Under the pieces are notes generated by a model. The model searched no databases. It was given only the letters and a program-made list of their open reading frames with translations, and had not been told where the DNA came from. A stretch of 64,000 nucleotides of DNA from Streptomyces sp. DG2A-72. GTDB lineage: Bacteria > Actinomycetota > Actinomycetes > Streptomycetales > Streptomycetaceae. The translations under genes were made by a program, and so were the position numbers. This document shows positions 27,556-36,132 of this stretch, piece after piece (the stretch's first letter is position 1; the number at the start of each line of letters is the position of its first letter). The stretch covers positions 4,612,001 to 4,676,000 of the forward strand of contig NZ_JASTLC010000001.1 in assembly GCF_030499575.1 (NCBI RefSeq). Direction: 5' to 3'.

Positions 27556-27950
27556 ACGTCCACGAACTCCTGCGGCTGCTGCAGACTGAACACGACGGGA
27601 CCGCCCAACGAGCCGACAGCCTGCACGAACAGATCGAACGGCTCACCACCGCCCTCGCCGAGACCGAAGCCCACCTGACCGAGCTCACCGCGACCCGCGA
27701 GGTCATCGACGGACTCGCCCCTCCCGACCACGCAACGGCCCCCGCGGAGACCACCACCGTCTACCAGCACATCGTGACCACGTTCAACGAGCACCCCGGG
27801 AAGGTGTTCCACGTCCATGACCTGCACGAGCACCTCAGCCTGCCCACCAACGAGCCCTCGATCAACGTCACCCGCTCCCGCCTGGGACGACTCGTCCGCC
27901 AGAGACTCCTCGAACAACCCGGACGAGGCCGCTACCAGAAACAGACTTAA
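27552..27950 (+). CDS. IS-borne passenger protein (coiled coil plus winged-helix-like)
   Basis: A 132-residue protein of unknown function inside the IS. Residues about 1-55 form a coiled coil (RADSLHEQIERLTTALAETE). Residues about 75-130 look like a winged helix (HIVTTFNEHPGKVFHVHDL, then NVTRSRLGRLVRQRLLEQPG). GTG 27552 overlaps the transposase TGA, so it is made from the same message. It may bind the IS ends or regulate transposition (inference). Confidence 0.75.
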   Translation: MNVHELLRLLQTEHDGTAQRADSLHEQIERLTTALAETEAHLTELTATREVIDGLAPPDHATAPAETTTVYQHIVTTFNEHPGKVFHVHDLHEHLSLPTNEPSINVTRSRLGRLVRQRLLEQPGRGRYQKQT

Positions 27951-28134
27951 CGCCCTCTGAAGGCCGGGGTATCCGCGAAGGAGAACCCGATGACCGCCCT
28001 CTGGAGACGCGCAGTCACTTCGCAGCGATCACCCCGGCTCAGCCGGGTTCGCCACCCGTCCTGGGCTGGGACGCCGAGGCAGGCAGCCCATCTTTGTGCA
28101 CAGCGTGCGCGCCGAGGCACCCGGTTGCATCAGC

Positions 28135-28168
28135 CAAGCCCCGGCGGGCTGTTTGGCTGGGGCTTGGA
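28135..28168 (-). terminator. Hairpin downstream of the first ParB-like gene
   Basis: CCAAGCCCC (28135-28143) pairs with GGGGCTTGG (28160-28168), 35 bp beyond the stop of the minus-strand gene. Confidence 0.6.
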
Positions 28169-28202
28169 TCTGGGTGGCTGCACCGCCTGCAGTCCTTGCC
28201 GC

Positions 28203-29213
28203 TCAGAGGTGCGCCCGCACGAGGCTGAGGCTTTGTCCGGGGACCCGAGTCTTCTCGGCGGTGCGACGGCTCGTCGGAGCGGATCCTCCATCATCGGCTG
28301 GGCTCGTCGCCTCACGCTGTGCTTCGGCGTCTGCGTAGCGGGAGTGCGCGCGGATGATGTCGGGCATGCGTTCGTTGGGTCGAAAGTATGCGGTCTCCCA
28401 CATCGCATCCGAGATCCACAGGTTCCAGGTCTTGAGCAGCAGTCCCAGCTGGAGTGAACTGACGGTGTTGCCGCGTCGGGGGCGGGCGGGGTTTTGGAAG
28501 TAGCGGCGAACGACCCACCGGGGGTCGGCTGTGTCCAGGTGCGCTCCGGAGATCAGCCCTTGGAAGAAGTCGTTGGCCTTCGGGGTGTTACCGCCGTCCC
28601 GGTGGACCAAGTATGCGCAGGCCAGTGATGCAGCGGGGGCGGAGTAGACCCCACTCCTGAGCGCGGCCATGAGAGGCAGGAAGTTGGGAAGATCTGAATA
28701 GGTGTCCTGGAAGAAGCGCACGATCTCGGCGTTGGTGTAGACGACGGACCGCCATGCCGGCCAAGCAACGTTTCCGCGTTCGACATCGTAGAGCTGGAGC
28801 AGCCGGACGGTGGAGGAGATGTTCTTGCCGTGCCGTTCGACGCCGACGCTTGACAACGCGGTGGCCGCTGAGCGCGCCTTGCCGCAGTCCATGATCGTCG
28901 CCGCCGCATGGGGAACGTCCCGTGCGATGAGGAAACTGCGCGACACCTGACTGATGATCACCGCTTCGAGACGGTGCTGCCCCTGCAGCGCCGCCCCGTG
29001 CTCGCACAACGACAGCACATCCGGGTTGTAGTCGTCCCAGCTTCCGCTGGACATGTCACGCGCAAGCCGCTCAGCGTACGAGGAATCCAACTTGCGCGGA
29101 TTACAACCGTGCCGCCGGGTCTGCTCCAGAATCTTCGCTGCCGCAGCAGGGGTAATTGTCTCGCGCACCGGCTCGGGCAGAGGTGCGAGGACGGACATGC
29201 TCTCGTCGTTCAC
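28203..29213 (-). CDS. ParB/DGQHR-like protein, paralogue 1
   Basis: 336 residues. The N-terminal third resembles the ParB/sulfiredoxin-type DGQHR proteins common in actinophages and plasmids: helix LDSSYAERLARDMSSGSWDD, core CEHGAALQGQHRLEAVI, then DVPHAAATIMDCGKARSA. The remainder is helical and unassigned. The function is unknown; DNA modification or nucleotide-binding roles are guesses. GTG 29213 (MNDESMSV) follows CCGGAG. A paralogue at 30164-31177 shares an identical 280-bp block (28850-29129). Confidence 0.75.
   Translation of the reverse strand: MNDESMSVLAPLPEPVRETITPAAAAKILEQTRRHGCNPRKLDSSYAERLARDMSSGSWDDYNPDVLSLCEHGAALQGQHRLEAVIISQVSRSFLIARDVPHAAATIMDCGKARSAATALSSVGVERHGKNISSTVRLLQLYDVERGNVAWPAWRSVVYTNAEIVRFFQDTYSDLPNFLPLMAALRSGVYSAPAASLACAYLVHRDGGNTPKANDFFQGLISGAHLDTADPRWVVRRYFQNPARPRRGNTVSSLQLGLLLKTWNLWISDAMWETAYFRPNERMPDIIRAHSRYADAEAQREATSPADDGGSAPTSRRTAEKTRVPGQSLSLVRAHL
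28850..29129. repeat. 280-bp identical block shared by two paralogues (copy 1)
   Basis: Base-for-base identical to 30814-31093, while the rest of the two genes differs clearly. This is the pattern left by gene conversion or a recent partial duplication. Confidence 0.9.
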
Positions 29214-29457
29214 GGGCGGACTCCGGTTGACTACGGGATAAAGACGATGAGGGGATTTCCGTGGTGATGCTTTGCATCCGCGCGGTGTCTTCCCAGCTCA
29301 CGTCGCTTGACCACATGGCCTTGAGGTATGTGGAGTCGGGCTCCGCCCGCCCGCCAAAGGCTCCGCTGCCCCAAGACGCAGAGAGCAGCGAAGATGGTGA
29401 AGGCAAGGCGGGCGGACACCCGTTAGATGCGCGGGGGCCGAATCCCCCTGGGTGCTG

Positions 29458-29871
29458 TCACTCCGTATGTTCGTGCAGGAACGCAAAGGCTCCGCCGAAC
29501 GTGCAGGCTCCTGCAGCCAGAGCGGACAGAGGCTGTCCGCTGGTGAGCGCCACGACGCAGCCTACGCTGTTGGCGAGAGTGCACGCCCCGAACAACACAA
29601 GCAGCGTGCGCTGTTGGAACAGCGGGCTGCGCCGGACGGCTCTGAGTGGCGTGAGCGCTGGCGATGGGCAGTGGGCGGGGTTGGCACACGACGGCAAGAG
29701 GTCCGCCGTATGGGCGATGGGTTCGCCGGGACACCTACGCCGCCACAAGGCGGCTGGTCTTTTGCAACCATGGACCATGTCCGTGTGGATCCTTTCCGAG
29801 AGAGCACGGGCAGTGACGGGAGCCTCATGGCAGGGGGCTCCCGTCACGCTTCCATCATCAGGACAGACCAC
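29458..29871 (-). CDS. Hypothetical small membrane protein
   Basis: The C-terminal ~60 residues have two hydrophobic segments (RTLLVLFGACTLANSVGCVV and SALAAGACTFGGAFAFLHEH). Upstream sequence is low-complexity Cys/Pro/Arg-rich and the true start is uncertain (a TTG near residue 49 is possible). No family recognised. It sits between the two ParB-like genes inside the IS-bounded segment. Confidence 0.35.
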   Translation of the reverse strand: MVCPDDGSVTGAPCHEAPVTARALSERIHTDMVHGCKRPAALWRRRCPGEPIAHTADLLPSCANPAHCPSPALTPLRAVRRSPLFQQRTLLVLFGACTLANSVGCVVALTSGQPLSALAAGACTFGGAFAFLHEHTE

Positions 29872-30163
29872 TCAAGATCAACGACTGCTGCCCTGATCGG
29901 CCGTGTGGCGTGGGTAGGTGAAACCGGGTGGCGCAACAGAGTCCTCCGCGGCCGCGTTGCCAGGCGGCACTGCTTCCGCACCCGCCCCACCTGCGGGTGC
30001 ACGCCCCCGGGGACGTCTTCTCGTGACGGTCTGTGCCACACGTCGGAGACCGTGCAACGGGAAGAGCAGGACCCTTCCGGCGTCGGCCGGCGCCGCTCGC
30101 CGACCAAGCGCACGCCCGCGCACCCGCTGATAGCGGCTCTCCACAGACCATGAGTTGCCGACC

Positions 30164-31177
30164 TCATACCGGCATGCGGCTTTCATCCAGCGGCAGATGC
30201 GCCTGAATGCCCGCGTTCCTGCCCGATCCAGGATTGCGTCCGGAGGTCCGGCGGCGTGTGGGAACGCGCGGCCCGTCCGTCCTTCTGCTACCGGGCGTGG
30301 GCGGCTCGGTGACGTTGACGACATCGGGCATGCACTGGCTGGGCCGAAAGTAGACGAGCTCCCACGTCTGGCCGGTGGCCCACAGGTTCCACGTCTTAAT
30401 CAGGATCCCCAGGTGATAAACACTGGTCATGTTGCCACGGCGGGGGCGGGAGGGGCCTTGGAAGTAGCGGATGGTGACCCACCGGGGGTCGGACGCATCC
30501 AGGTTGGTACCCGAGGCCAGCCCTTCGAAGAAATCGTCGGCTCTCGAGGTGCTCCCCCCGTCTCGGTGAACCAGGTAGGCGCAGGCGAGCGAAGCGGCCG
30601 GGGAAGAGGACAGGCCCTTCTTCAGGGCGGTCATCAGAGGCAGGAAAGTTGCGAGGTCCCTGTATGTGGTCTGGAAGAACCGCACGATCTCGGCGTTGGT
30701 GTAGACGACGGACCGCCAGGTAGACCACGGGATCTTGTCGCGTTCGACATCGTAGTGTTGGAGCAGCCGGACAGTGGAGGAGATGTCCTTGCTGTGTCGT
30801 TCGACGCCGACGATTGACAACGCGGTGGCCGCTGAGCGCGCCTTGCCGCAGTCCATGATCGTCGCCGCCGCATGGGGAACGTCCCGTGCGATGAGGAAAC
30901 TGCGCGACACCTGACTGATGATCACCGCTTCGAGACGGTGCTGCCCCTGCAGCGCCGCCCCGTGCTCGCACAACGACAGCACATCCGGGTTGTAGTCGTC
31001 CCAGCTTCCGCTGGACATGTCACGCGCAAGCCGCTCAGCGTACGAGGAATCCAACTTGCGCGGATTACAACCGTGCCGCCGGGTCTGCTCCAGGATCTCC
31101 GCTGCCGCAGCAGGGGTGACGGTCGACCGCTCCAGGCCAGGCAGCGGTGTGGAGGCAAGCACGGGGTCGTCGTTCAC
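30164..31177 (-). CDS. ParB/DGQHR-like protein, paralogue 2
   Basis: 337 residues, colinear with paralogue 1. The N-terminal DGQHR-type core is identical (LSLCEHGAALQGQHRLEA). The C-terminal two-thirds is related but diverged (for example RSVVYTNAEIVRFFQTTYRD against FFQDTYSD). GTG 31177 (VNDDPVLAS) is chosen by analogy with paralogue 1 and because GGAG precedes it. Both genes point the same way and each has its own ribosome site. Confidence 0.75.
   Translation of the reverse strand: MNDDPVLASTPLPGLERSTVTPAAAAEILEQTRRHGCNPRKLDSSYAERLARDMSSGSWDDYNPDVLSLCEHGAALQGQHRLEAVIISQVSRSFLIARDVPHAAATIMDCGKARSAATALSIVGVERHSKDISSTVRLLQHYDVERDKIPWSTWRSVVYTNAEIVRFFQTTYRDLATFLPLMTALKKGLSSSPAASLACAYLVHRDGGSTSRADDFFEGLASGTNLDASDPRWVTIRYFQGPSRPRRGNMTSVYHLGILIKTWNLWATGQTWELVYFRPSQCMPDVVNVTEPPTPGSRRTDGPRVPTRRRTSGRNPGSGRNAGIQAHLPLDESRMPV
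30814..31093. repeat. 280-bp identical block shared by two paralogues (copy 2)
   Basis: Partner of 28850-29129; direct orientation, offset 1964 bp. Recombination between the two blocks would delete about 2 kb and leave one hybrid gene. Confidence 0.9.
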
Positions 31178-31470
31178 AGTCAACTCCGGTGGCGTACTGG
31201 CGTATGGCAATCAGGAGACACTTCGCGTGCCGCCCCATCCGAGCAGCTCAAAGATCGCTCTTCCAAACTGACGTCACCCAGTCCAGTGACACCGACGTAC
31301 GGAAGCACACCGACTTGGCGGTCGGCTGCCCCCAGCCCTGCAGTACACCGTCAACGAAGGCGCATCACGACGCCATCCGATCTGCGACGACGTCGACAGG
31401 CCCCGCGGTGACAGTGCATGGCTTTGTCGATGACTACGAACAGCACTTACCGATGAGTTCTGAGAGGGCG

Positions 31471-31869
31471 TTAAGTCTGTTTCTGGTAGCGGCCTCGTCC
31501 GGGTTGTTCGAGGAGTCTCTGGCGGACGAGTCGTCCCAGGCGGGAGCGGGTGACGTTGATCGAGGGCTCGTTGGTGGGCAGGCTGAGGTGCTCGTGCAGG
31601 TCATGGACGTGGAACACCTTCCCGGGGTGCTCGTTGAACGTGGTCACGATGTGCTGGTAGACGGTGGTGGTCTCCGCGGGGGCCGTTGCGTGGTCGGGAG
31701 GGGCGAGTCCGTCGATGACCTCGCGGGTCGCGGTGAGCTCGGTCAGGTGGGCTTCGGTCTCGGCGAGGGCGGTGGTGAGCCGTTCGATCTGTTCGTGCAG
31801 GCTGTCGGCTCGTTGGGCGGTCCCGTCGTGTTCAGTCTGCAGCAGCCGCAGGAGTTCGTGGACGTTCAC
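31471..31869 (-). CDS. IS-borne passenger protein, copy 2
   Basis: Protein sequence identical to the 132-residue product at 27552-27950. The overlap with the upstream transposase stop is the same. Confidence 0.75.
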   Translation of the reverse strand: MNVHELLRLLQTEHDGTAQRADSLHEQIERLTTALAETEAHLTELTATREVIDGLAPPDHATAPAETTTVYQHIVTTFNEHPGKVFHVHDLHEHLSLPTNEPSINVTRSRLGRLVRQRLLEQPGRGRYQKQT

Positions 31870-32719
31870 GCGGCCAGTTCCATGTCGTCCCGCCAGGTGG
31901 GGGCAGGGGTGGTGAGGCGGCGGAGCATGCCGGCGGTGGAGGCCCAGTAGACGCGGGAGGCCGCGTTGTCGGGCCGGTGGTCGTAGTCGCGGGCGAGGCG
32001 CCGGTGCAGCGTAAGGGTGCCGTTGACCTGCTCAACCACCCACCGCTTCGGTTGCGGCGCGAAGCCCTTGTCTTCGGCCTCGGGGTTTCGGCGGACCACC
32101 GCGACGATGATGTCCTCCACCGCCCTGTGGATGATCACGGCGTCCTTGAAACCCTGGTCGACCAGGACCTTTCCCAGGCGCATCCCGTATCGTTCGGCCG
32201 CCTGGTCCAGCAGGGCGATGCCGGCCTCGTTGTCGTGCGCGCTCGCGGCGAGGGTCACCACACCGGTGATTAGGCCCAGCACGTCGACGGCGAGTCGCCG
32301 CTTCCTGCCGGGCGTCTTCTTGTTCGCGTCCAGTCCCGTCGTCTCCTTCGGCACCCCGGCCGCCACACGGACGGACTGGGTGTCGATGATCACCAGGGGC
32401 GGGTCCCCTAATCGTCTGGACCGCTCCCGCGCCTGGCAGCGCAGGATCTCCTGGATCCGCTGGTCAAGGCCGTCCTGGCGCCACAGGGCGAAGTAGAGAA
32501 CACCGCCGACCAGGCCGGGAGATCGTGTGGCAGGAGCCGCCACTGACAGCCCGTCCGGTTCTGGTAAAGCAGCGCGTTCACGAACTCACGCAGGTCCCAG
32601 GAGCACGAGTCCCCGGCCGCCGACCGTGCCACCCGCTCCTACTTCCACGCAGTGACCAGCGGCTCGATCAACGCCCACTGCCCGTCGGACAAGTCGGTGG
32701 CGTACGGCATCCGCCCCAT
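31866..32719 (-). CDS. IS5-family transposase, copy 2 (two frames)
   Basis: Same product as 26702-27555, with the same in-frame TAG after PLVTAWK and the same frame change before [12 protein letters not shown] silent difference occurs upstream of the start (copy 1 GGTTCT, copy 2 GGCTCT in the same frame). Conservation of both features argues that the arrangement existed before the two copies separated. Confidence 0.8.
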
Positions 32720-32823
32720 ACCCGCAACCCCATCATGCACACGACATGACGCGAAAGAAGAGCCGCCCGATCGCCAACGAACGAGCGACACCACATCACC
32801 AGGAACGGGACTTAACACCCTCT

Positions 32824-33137
32824 CGGAAGCCGCCGCCTTAAGAAGAATGAGGCCCGGCATCCGGCCGCCTCAGTGCGGGCGGTGCAAGGAAGATGGATCA
32901 CGAAACAGGCACACCAAGGAGGGCGACGCTCTACGGCATCGCCCTCACCGTCTCGTGCTTACAGAGCCTGGATGTGCTGGGTCCACATGCCTACACCTTA
33001 CGAGCCTTACCGAAAGCCCCTCGCCTCGCCTCAGCAGTTAGGAGACACGGCCCAGCGGCGGGGGATCCCGCCGGACTGGTCACCCGGACGAGGGGTTTGG
33101 TTCCCATTCGAGCTGCCCAGTCCCTGCAGGTCTGCAA
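32824..33137. other. Stretch with no recognisable gene
   Basis: Between the IS copy and the second tnsA remnant. Short frames exist on both strands but none has a family pattern, and base use is mixed. TTCGAGCTG near 33102 also occurs at 13214-13222 upstream of the first tnsA, so part may be an element end. Confidence 0.4.
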
Positions 33138-33570
33138 GTGGCATACATGGGGCTGGGTGCGCTGGAGGGGGCGAAGCCGTCACAAGTAGACGCCTTCGAG
33201 GTCGGCTGGCGGGACGACCAGGGTGAACACCGGCTGTCGTTGGCGGATGCGGTCTCGGTGCCGTTCGAGGCCGGGCGGCCGGTCCGCGGCTTCCCGTCAT
33301 ATCGCGGGCAACGGCATTTCCCTGGGTTGAAGTTTCCCGGGCCGGTACTGGGCTGCGACCAGCGCCGATTTGGTGGGTTACGAGTCGTGGGTGGAGCTGA
33401 GCCACCTGATGCGGCTGGATGCTGAGCCGGAGGTGTGCGGGCTGGTCTCGCAGCCGTTTCGGTTGTCGTGGCGGTGCGGCGGCCGGAGGCGGCGGGTGAG
33501 CCACACGCCGGATTACCTCGTACGCCGCCGGGATGGCAGGGCCGTGGTGCTGGACGTGCGTCCGGCAGTT
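33138..33570 (+). pseudogene. Second TnsA-like remnant
   Basis: GTG 33138 begins MAYMGLGALEG; VDAFEVGWRDDQGEHRLSLA parallels the first tnsA. The frame breaks near 33333-33345, where one extra G (GGG for GG) separates FPG from RYWAATSADLVGYESWVELS. TPDYLVRRRDGRAVVLDVRP supplies the Asp and V-x-D-x-R. The sequence then stops abruptly near 33570 and joins a tnsB piece on the opposite strand. Confidence 0.75.
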
Positions 33571-34618
33571 CGCGTACCCGTGCCTCGCCGAAGGCGGGGG
33601 CCTGACCGTCGGGCGGCAGCCCGGTCCAGGACAGCGGGTGCCATTCGTGGCTGAGCGGGTCCTGGAAGAACACGCTGCGGCGATCCCTGGGGTCCCGGCG
33701 GATGACCCACTTGCCCTTGTGTGCACCGCCGCGGGCGGAGCGCTGGCCGCGGTAGGGGGCCAGGACCGGGCCGTCATACCAAAGTCCGCGGACCTTGACC
33801 CCGCGCCGGGCGTCGATCTTCTGGACGTAGTGAACGGGCAGCAGTTCGTAGAAGAGCTCCGGTGAAGGGATCTCCATGGCGAAGCCGGCCTGGGCGAACG
33901 AGCCCGCGAACAGGGAGTTCGGGCTGTGGTCGCCGCCGGGGTCCCAGCTGGGTGCGTACTCATCCAGCCTGCGACGTTGCCAGACGGAGACGATCCAGGT
34001 GGCGATCAGGTGCTTTGTCTCGTCGATGGTCAGCACCGCGTCGCCGTCCGGGTCGGCGCCGCGGTCAGCTGGGTCGATGCCGGTGTAGCCGGGCAGTTGC
34101 TCCAACAGCAGCGACCTGATCGCGCCGAAGGCCCGCTCAACCGCCGCCTTGTCGGTCGGCCGCAGGGTCCGCGAGGGCAGGATGTTGCAGCCGAGGACCC
34201 GCTGGACGTCGACCAGGTGGTGGTTGCGAGAGACCGAGCCGTGGTCCGTGGTCACCGTCTCCGGGGTGAAGAACGGCAGGCCGGCGACCTTGTGCCCGGC
34301 GAACTCGGCAACCACCGCGGCGGGCAGGCCGGGATAGGGCCGTTCCAGGTCCTCGCCCCAGTCGGAGCGCATGGGCAGCGGCAGCATCACGTCCCGCAGC
34401 AGCATCGCGACATCCACCGACGTGTCGGAGACCAGGGTGAGGCGGAAGGCGCAAAGCGAATGCGTGTGCACGTCCATGGCCATGGTGAGGTGAACCTTGA
34501 CCGGGTCGCCGAACACGCTCTCGCGGACCATCACCGGCAGCACCGTGGTGTCCAGCGAGACCTGTTGCGGGTCAGGACGTTGATGACGTCGCCTCCATGT
34601 GCGATGTCGCGTGAGTCG
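33570..34618 (-). pseudogene. Second TnsB-like remnant (inverted)
   Basis: The integrase core is nearly complete: D in LTMAMDVHTHSLCAF, D in ETVTTDHGSVSRNH, E in DKAAVERAFGAIRS. A Mu-type C-terminal region follows (SPELFYELLPVHYVQK, GKWVIRRDPRDRRSVFFQD). The N-terminal DNA-binding half is missing. The open frame continues past the family-like end. It faces the tnsA remnant, the reverse of normal tnsA-tnsB order, so this segment has inverted. Confidence 0.78.
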
Positions 34619-34628
34619 GTGCTGGGAG

Positions 34629-35450
34629 TTACTGGTTCCGCTCGGTGAGGCGGATGCTGAGGTCCCAGAGCCGCTGCTGAATGCCCGGGTCGTAGGCGTC
34701 CGCGTGCGCTTGCGCGGCGCGGGTGCGGTCGTAGAACTCCCCGGTGACGCCTTCGAGTTCCGGGTCGAGGATCAGGCGCAGGGTGGCCGCCACGCCGGTT
34801 TCGAGGGAGTCGATGCTGTGGCCGACGGACTCCAGGACCATCTTGGTCGGCATGTACGTGGCCGGGTGCAGGCTGTTGACCGTGATCCGGTGCGGGTCGA
34901 GTTGCCGGGCGAGCATGAACCCCGTGGTGATCATCGCGAGCTTGGACTGGCCGTAGGCGCGCATGCCGGAATAGCCGTGCTCGAGGGACGGGTCGTCGAA
35001 GTCGATCGGTGACTGGCCGATCGATGCGACGTTGACGATACGGGCCGGTGCGCCGCGGTCGAGCAGGGGCAGGAGCCGCTGCGTCAGGGCGAACGGGGCC
35101 AGGTGGTTGGTCGCGAACCGGAGCTCGTGCCCGTCAGCGGACAGCCGGCGGTCCGTGCCGTCGGGTTCCCCGCCGCCGATGCCGGCGTTGTTCACCAGCA
35201 CCGAGACGCGGTCGGTAAGCCCGGCGATCTCGTCTGCAAGCCGATGCACCTGCGCCAGCTCGGAGAAGTCGGCGCGGACCGTCCTGACCGACGCGGGTGC
35301 GTCGGACAGCGAGGAGGCCAGCTCGTCGAGCCGGGTCTTGTCGCGGCCGTGGAGGATGAGCGTGGTCGCGGGCCGGCGAGCGAGCTCGCGGCTGAGCGCG
35401 CGGCCCAGCCCGTCGGTTGCCCCGGTGAGGACGATGATCCGCTCGGACAT
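34629..35450 (-). CDS. SDR family oxidoreductase
   Basis: A 273-residue NAD(P)-dependent short-chain dehydrogenase/reductase. The cofactor motif is TGATDGLGRAL, then VLVNNAGIGG; the catalytic Ser is in VNVASIGQ and Tyr/Lys in MRAYGQSKLAM. The substrate is unknown. Starts at ATG 35450, four bases after the TetR stop, so the TetR-SDR pair is one operon. Confidence 0.92.
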   Translation of the reverse strand: MSERIIVLTGATDGLGRALSRELARRPATTLILHGRDKTRLDELASSLSDAPASVRTVRADFSELAQVHRLADEIAGLTDRVSVLVNNAGIGGGEPDGTDRRLSADGHELRFATNHLAPFALTQRLLPLLDRGAPARIVNVASIGQSPIDFDDPSLEHGYSGMRAYGQSKLAMITTGFMLARQLDPHRITVNSLHPATYMPTKMVLESVGHSIDSLETGVAATLRLILDPELEGVTGEFYDRTRAAQAHADAYDPGIQQRLWDLSIRLTERNQ

Positions 35451-35454
35451 GTCG

Positions 35455-36048
35455 TTACTCCTTGCCGTGGTGTTCGGTGAACAGGTGCTGGATGGCGGCG
35501 ACGTCGTCCTCGTCGAGGAGGTGCTCGGTGGCGAGGATGCGGTACCAGATCAGGCCGAACACCACGTCGGCTGCGAAGGCGGCGGTCAGGTGAGCGGGCT
35601 TGTCGCCGCGCGCCGCGGCCCGCTCGACGAGGGTCTCCAGGGCGGCTCTGCGCTTGGTCAGGAAGCCGTCTTGGAAGCGGCGCCGGAAGTCCGGATCCCG
35701 CTGCGCCTCGCCCATCAGGGAGCGCAGGACGGCAACCACCCCTGGGTGCACCATCAAGGCCGCGGAGTCGCGCAGGAATACGGCCAGCTCGGTCTCGAAT
35801 GAGCCCCGGTCCGCGGTGGAGACCTTCAGATCGGCCTTGACGGCCAGGGCCTCCAGCAGGACGTCCGCCTTCGTAGGCCACCAGCGGTAGACGGTCTGCT
35901 TGCCCGCCCCGGCCCGGGCGGCGATGCCCTCGATCGTGACGGCCTGATAGCCGACCTCGGTCGTGAGCTCGTACGCGGCGGTGAGGATCGCGAGCCTGGT
36001 CTGCTCGCTGCGCTTCCGGCCGCGAGCCGGAGTCTTGGCACTGGTCAT
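35455..36048 (-). CDS. TetR family transcriptional regulator
   Basis: 197 residues. The N-terminal HTH is TRLAILTAAYELTTEVGYQA, then IAARAGAGKQTVYRWWPTKAD; the C-terminal ligand domain is of the common TetR_C type. ATG 36048 (MTSAKTPARG) is chosen over upstream codons. Palindromic sites between this gene and the divergent SDR at 36133 are probable operators, so it should control itself, the downstream SDR and the divergent SDR. Confidence 0.93.
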   Translation of the reverse strand: MTSAKTPARGRKRSEQTRLAILTAAYELTTEVGYQAVTIEGIAARAGAGKQTVYRWWPTKADVLLEALAVKADLKVSTADRGSFETELAVFLRDSAALMVHPGVVAVLRSLMGEAQRDPDFRRRFQDGFLTKRRAALETLVERAAARGDKPAHLTAAFAADVVFGLIWYRILATEHLLDEDDVAAIQHLFTEHHGKE

Positions 36049-36067
36049 GGGCCTAACCCTAACCATT

Positions 36068-36119
36068 CCGAGACGAGACGTCTAGGAAAGTGCTACTCTT
36101 CGAGACGTAACGTCTCGAA
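36068..36119. promoter_or_regulatory. TetR operators in the divergent promoter
   Basis: TTCGAGACGT-A-ACGTCTCGAA (36099-36119) is a perfect 21-bp palindrome just ahead of the SDR start. A second site with the AGACGTCT core (CCGAGACGAGACGTCTAGG) lies at 36068-36086 toward tetR. Confidence 0.75.
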
Positions 36120-36132
36120 ATAAGGAGTCACC

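Larger units (their letters stand above)
26598..27958 (+). mobile_element. IS5-type insertion sequence, copy 1
   Basis: A 1361-bp element with imperfect ends AGAGGGTGTTAAGTC and GACTTAACGCCCTCT. It carries a two-frame DDE transposase and a coupled small gene. Copy 2 (31463-32823) is inverted, the same length, and differs by at least one silent base. I see no clear target duplication on either copy. Confidence 0.85.
31463..32823 (-). mobile_element. IS5-type insertion sequence, copy 2 (inverted)
   Basis: Same length and gene order as copy 1 but on the minus strand. The two copies bound 27959-31462, giving a composite-transposon layout of about 6.2 kb overall. Confidence 0.85.

Noticed and set aside
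26598..32823. Target-site duplication for the IS5-bounded composite
   Set aside because: The outer flanks read CCG on the left and CGG on the right, which are not a direct repeat, so transposition as one unit is not supported by the junctions.
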